From Omnitrophica WOR_2 bacterium RIFCSPLOWO2_12_FULL_46_30 (GTDB lineage Bacteria; Omnitrophota; Gorgyraeia; Gygaellales; UBA12090): DNA of 8,038 nucleotides. Position 1 is the first letter of the stretch, and each line of letters begins with the position of its first letter. Under the pieces are notes generated by a model. It saw only the letters and a program-made list of their open reading frames with translations. It was not told the origin of the DNA and did not search any database. Location: NCBI GenBank assembly GCA_001805845.1, contig MHHA01000026.1, forward strand, positions 1 through 8,038, written 5' to 3'. This document shows positions 5,618 through 8,038 of this stretch, piece after piece. The position numbers and the translations under genes are program-made.

Positions 5618-6779
5618 TATTAGTTATTTTTAATTCAATCCTTAAAGCAAAGATACTGATCTGCGCGCCCGATGTTTTCGCCGGCATACGTACTGAGTCC
5701 TTCTCGGTAGTAACGATGGTATCTATGTTTTGAGCGCGCGATTTTTTAACAATGTCTTCCATAAGCGGCTCCTGATATGCATAATGGTCGGGGAATTGAA
5801 AAGACAAACCGATCCCGATTCCTAACCGGCGAATCAAATGCTCAAAAGAATCCGGATTGGCAATGCCGGAAACCAAGGTTACCGTTTTGCCTCTTAAAGC
5901 ATCAACGTTTAATAGAGCGCCCCTTCCCGGCTGGGAATCGTCTCTTCCGGCAGAAGAGACGAGGTAAAAGCCCATTGGCTCATATGCAGATTCAAAGATT
6001 TCTGCTTGCGGATTCATCAAACGCAAGAAATCCCTGAGTGCGGACGTATCCTGGCTAAGGAGGTTGATTTTAGTCAGCACAAATATATCTGCCCGCCTTA
6101 ATGCTGAAAGGGGTTCCCGTAATACCCCCCGCGGTATCATATGGCGATTGCCAAATGGAGAGGCAGCATCAATAACGACAATCTCTAAGTCCTTTTTGAT
6201 GCGCCATTGCTGGAAGCCGTCATCCAAAAGCACAGCCTCTACCCCGTATCCCTTGACTGCCCAAGCTGCGCCGCGCGCCCTCTGCGCATCCACGATAACA
6301 GGGACGCTGCCTAAACTCCTTGAGAGCATATACGGTTCATCGCCCATCGTCTTGGAACTGGCAATCTGCGCTCCCCGCAGAGGCCTATTTTTTCTTTTAT
6401 ATCCTCTGCTGAGAATCGCTATTTTATGGCCTTTTTCTTTAAGATAGCGCGCAATGCACTCAACCAGAGGGGTCTTGCCTGTTCCGCCCCAGGTAATATT
6501 ACCTACGCTGATAACTTTGCAATTAAACCTTAGCGGCGCGCGGGAATAAAATAACCTCAAGATTCTTATGAGTAAGCCGTAAAAGCAGGATAAAACCAAT
6601 AAAAATAACCTTATTATAGAAGCCAGGCAACCTTTCTTCTGATGGCTTTGGCTATTGGAAGCCAAACCCTGCCTTGCCGGCAGGCAGGCATTGCCCTCCG
6701 GCTTATGGCTTTGGCTATCGGAAGCCAAACCATTGCCCTCTGGCTTAGCAGCGGCCAAGTTATAAAAATAATTTCTCAA
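5571..6779 (-). CDS. lpxK: Tetraacyldisaccharide 4'-kinase (lipid A 4'-kinase)
   Basis: LpxK phosphorylates the 4' position of the tetraacyl disaccharide to give lipid IVA, at the cytoplasmic face of the inner membrane. Visible features are a hydrophobic membrane-anchoring helix (about 54-78), the P-loop GGTGKTP (98-104), LSRGYKRK (123-130), GDEPYML (146-152), LLDDGFQ (184-190), GNRHMIPRGVLREPLSAL (210-227), VSGIANP (303-309), FPDHYAY (329-335) and VTTEKDS (356-362). The residue after DDGFQ, often His in the family, is Gln here. At 402 residues it is longer than the usual 330-360. The excess matches two repeat-derived inserts, residues 12-46 and about 273-287. The start is uncertain. GGAGG lies 12 bases before the TTG at 6779, which is long spacing. 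No ATG or GTG is in frame between that TTG and the preceding in-frame stop. The gene begins 17 bp after waaA and its end overlaps the acyltransferase gene. Confidence 0.93.
   Translation of the reverse strand: MRNYFYNLAAAKPEGNGLASDSQSHKPEGNACLPARQGLASNSQSHQKKGCLASIIRLFLLVLSCFYGLLIRILRLFYSRAPLRFNCKVISVGNITWGGTGKTPLVECIARYLKEKGHKIAILSRGYKRKNRPLRGAQIASSKTMGDEPYMLSRSLGSVPVIVDAQRARGAAWAVKGYGVEAVLLDDGFQQWRIKKDLEIVVIDAASPFGNRHMIPRGVLREPLSALRRADIFVLTKINLLSQDTSALRDFLRLMNPQAEIFESAYEPMGFYLVSSAGRDDSQPGRGALLNVDALRGKTVTLVSGIANPDSFEHLIRRLGIGIGLSFQFPDHYAYQEPLMEDIVKKSRAQNIDTIVTTEKDSVRMPAKTSGAQISIFALRIELKITNNEKEFFNRISGVFTN
5921..5961. repeat. Double hairpin repeat inserted in lpxK
   Basis: Two adjacent perfect inverted repeats. 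CGTCTCTTC (5939-5947) / GAAGAGACG (5953-5961) is a 9-bp stem with a 5-base loop. TTCCC (5924-5928) / GGGAA (5933-5937) is a 5-bp stem with a 4-base loop. They encode residues 273-287 of LpxK (core SSAGRDDSQPGRG), a polar Gly/Asp/Arg stretch between conserved blocks where LpxK proteins normally have a shorter connection. The reading frame is kept. Confidence 0.65.
6642..6746 (-). repeat. Tandem pair of palindromic units, one carrying a nested 21-bp hairpin, in lpxK
   Basis: Unit A is 6705-6746 (42 bp) and unit B is 6642-6704 (63 bp), placed end to end. Without 6668-6688, unit B matches unit A in 40 of 42 positions. Each unit holds the perfect stem TTTGGCT / AGCCAAA with a 6-base loop. The extra 21 bp in unit B (6668-6688) is itself a hairpin, CCTGCC-T-TGCC / GGCA-GGCAGG with one bulged base. 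Encoded residues are 12-46: KPEGNGLASDSQSH, then the same peptide interrupted by a seven-residue insert containing CLPARQ. Both 42 and 21 are multiples of three, so lpxK stays open. Confidence 0.85.
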
Positions 6780-6796
6780 AACTATTTTTCACCTCC

Positions 6797-8038
6797 TCAA
6801 GCGGCAAGAGCAGGATAATAATTCTTGATATAGCCAAAATTCCTTTCTGTTGCTCCTTGATTTTGCAGGATAAGGTCTTTTGCGCGCCGGCCCAGTTCTT
6901 TAGCCGTCGCGGGATTATGCAATAAATCCTTTATGCCTTCTTTAAGCTCTCCTTGGTTACGGACTAAGAGAGCGGCCTTATGCTTTAAAAATAAGCTGGT
7001 AATATCTCTAAAGTTAAACGTCCAGGGGCCAAGGAGGATTGGTTTAGCAAAAACAGCCGGCTCTAAAATATTGTGCCCTCCTTTTTTAATAAGGCTGCCT
7101 CCCACAAAAACAATATCGGCAATAGCATAAAAAGAGATAAGCTGGCCAATCGTATCTAAGATAAATACAGCCGCAGGCTGCCCCGCGGCTACGCGCGGGG
7201 GAGGCAGGCCGGAAATAAATACTGCGTTAAAACCATAATTCAATGCCAACTTCTCTATTTCCTTAGACCGCTCGGGATGACGCGGGGCCAGCAGAAGCCT
7301 TAAATCCGGAAACTCAGCCGATAATCCTTTATAGACCTTTAAAATAATCTCTTCCTCTCCGGGATGAGTGCTGCCTGCTACAAGAAGTTTATCGTTAGCA
7401 TTTAGCCCTGCTTTTACCCTATAATCTGCGAAGCCGGGGGAGACAGTCACAGCGTCAAATTTCATATTGCCGGTGAGTTTAATCTTCTCTTTTTCTACTC
7501 CCAGGCTCAATAGCCTGAGGCAGTCGGTCTCGGCCTGGACACAAAACAAATTTATCTTACGCAGGATACGCGCAAGACAGAATTTTATTAAGCGATATCC
7601 TTTATAAGAGCCGTCGGATATCCTGGCGTTTACAACGATTATCGGAACGTTTCGCTTACGCAAGGAACAAACAAGATTAGGCCAGATTTCTGTTTCGGCA
7701 ATAATAAATAAAGACGGCTCAATGAAACTTAGAACATGGTTAACGATAAAACTGATGTCTAAAGGCAGATAAATCACCGTGTCCTTCTCTGCGGCAAGCG
7801 AGCGGGCAATGCTATTGCCGGTGGGAGTAACCGTAGAGATAAGGATTTGTTTTTTGGGGTATTCTCTATGTAAATGCTCAAGTAAGCTTCTTGAAGCCAG
7901 GGCCTCGCCGACGCTTACCGCGTGTAACCAGATAGGGCGTTTTCCATAGAACTCCTTTCTTAGTTTCTCAGGAAAAATACCTAAGCGCATCAAGAATCCC
8001 GAATGGAACTTGCGCCTTAAAAGATACACCGGCAGATA
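6797..8038 (-). CDS. waaA: 3-deoxy-D-manno-octulosonic acid (Kdo) transferase, 5' end missing
   Basis: WaaA/KdtA (family GT30) transfers Kdo from CMP-Kdo to lipid IVA at the inner membrane. Landmarks, counting the first whole codon in the window as residue 1: PIWLHAVSVGEA with the likely catalytic Glu at 45, STVTPTG, AETEIWPNL (114-122), VNARISDGSYKGYR, KLTGNMKFD, VAGSTHPGEEE, LLAPRHPER, VFVGGSLIKKGGHNILEPAVFAKPILLGP (309-337). Three more in-frame codons (Tyr-Leu-Pro) precede the GTG at 8029 and give YLPVYLLRRK, which matches the end of the family's N-terminal membrane anchor. I therefore treat that GTG as internal and the gene as running off the window. 413 residues are present; a complete enzyme usually has about 420-430. 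A GC-rich palindrome at 7176-7205 sits in a loop before LDTIGQL. A strong GGAGG near the stop codon serves the following lpxK. Confidence 0.94.
   Translation of the reverse strand, partial: YLPVYLLRRKFHSGFLMRLGIFPEKLRKEFYGKRPIWLHAVSVGEALASRSLLEHLHREYPKKQILISTVTPTGNSIARSLAAEKDTVIYLPLDISFIVNHVLSFIEPSLFIIAETEIWPNLVCSLRKRNVPIIVVNARISDGSYKGYRLIKFCLARILRKINLFCVQAETDCLRLLSLGVEKEKIKLTGNMKFDAVTVSPGFADYRVKAGLNANDKLLVAGSTHPGEEEIILKVYKGLSAEFPDLRLLLAPRHPERSKEIEKLALNYGFNAVFISGLPPPRVAAGQPAAVFILDTIGQLISFYAIADIVFVGGSLIKKGGHNILEPAVFAKPILLGPWTFNFRDITSLFLKHKAALLVRNQGELKEGIKDLLHNPATAKELGRRAKDLILQNQGATERNFGYIKNYYPALAA
7176..7205. repeat. GC-rich palindrome inside waaA
   Basis: CCCCGCG (7181-7187) and CGCGGGG (7194-7200) form a perfect 7-bp stem with a 6-base loop. 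The pairing extends outward imperfectly to 7176 and 7205. It encodes about residues 278-288 in LPPPRVAAGQPAA, a Pro/Ala-rich stretch just before the conserved LDTIGQL. The base composition is much richer in GC than the surrounding gene. This suggests an inserted palindromic element that stayed in frame. Confidence 0.55.

Noticed and set aside
6064..6447. 127-codon plus-strand frame and the other plus-strand frames across the window
   Set aside because: All lie opposite well-supported minus-strand genes with clear family motifs and show no recognisable motifs of their own.
8027..8029. GTG as the start of waaA
   Set aside because: The in-frame codons before it (Tyr-Leu-Pro) continue the typical end of the N-terminal membrane anchor up to the window edge, so the true start lies outside.
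1..8038. CRISPR array, IS element, tRNA or prophage
   Set aside because: There are no regularly spaced repeats, no transposase or integrase motifs and no tRNA-like fold. The window is filled by envelope genes.

Overview
The window is one strand-uniform block of cell-envelope genes. Everything lies on the minus strand, so transcription runs from high to low coordinates. The genes are those of a lipid A / LPS-core assembly line, so the host is a diderm bacterium that makes Kdo-containing lipopolysaccharide. The moderate base composition, the fused multi-domain enzymes and the many short palindromic repeats inside genes resemble what I recall of uncultured lineages such as Omnitrophota. That placement is an impression, not a demonstration.

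Layout in order of transcription: (1) waaA/kdtA, Kdo transferase, with its 5' end cut by the window edge (6797-8038). (2) lpxK, lipid A 4'-kinase, with two repeat-derived insertions (5571-6779). (3) A 642-residue fusion of an LpxL/HtrB-type acyltransferase and an ELM1-type putative glycosyltransferase domain (3689-5617). (4) A 93-bp spacer, the longest gap between genes in the window. (5) A 700-residue fusion of a GT4 glycosyltransferase and a GT9 heptosyltransferase (1493-3595). (6) A second GT4 glycosyltransferase split by a frameshift into N-terminal (951-1496) and C-terminal (409-954) halves. (7) The N-terminal part of a membrane-anchored polysaccharide deacetylase, cut by the other window edge (1-421). 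Apart from the spacer, genes overlap or nearly touch, as expected of one operon. No RNA gene, transposase, integrase or CRISPR array was seen, and there is no gene-free stretch longer than 93 bp.

Pathway logic: LpxK completes lipid IVA, WaaA adds Kdo, and the LpxL-like domain adds a secondary acyl chain. The GT9 domain probably adds heptose or a similar core sugar, and the GT4 domains extend the core or a surface glycan. The deacetylase probably trims N-acetyl groups or acts on another envelope glycan.

The most unusual signal is not a new gene but a set of unrelated short repeats (periods of 7, 14, 21 and 42 nt, most of them palindromic) lodged inside these conserved enzymes. Most are in frame and sit in places that look like loops or termini. 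One, an 8-bp direct repeat with a 14-nt period, sits exactly where the second GT4 gene changes frame, and deleting one period would restore a single intact protein. Two domain fusions are the other points of interest.
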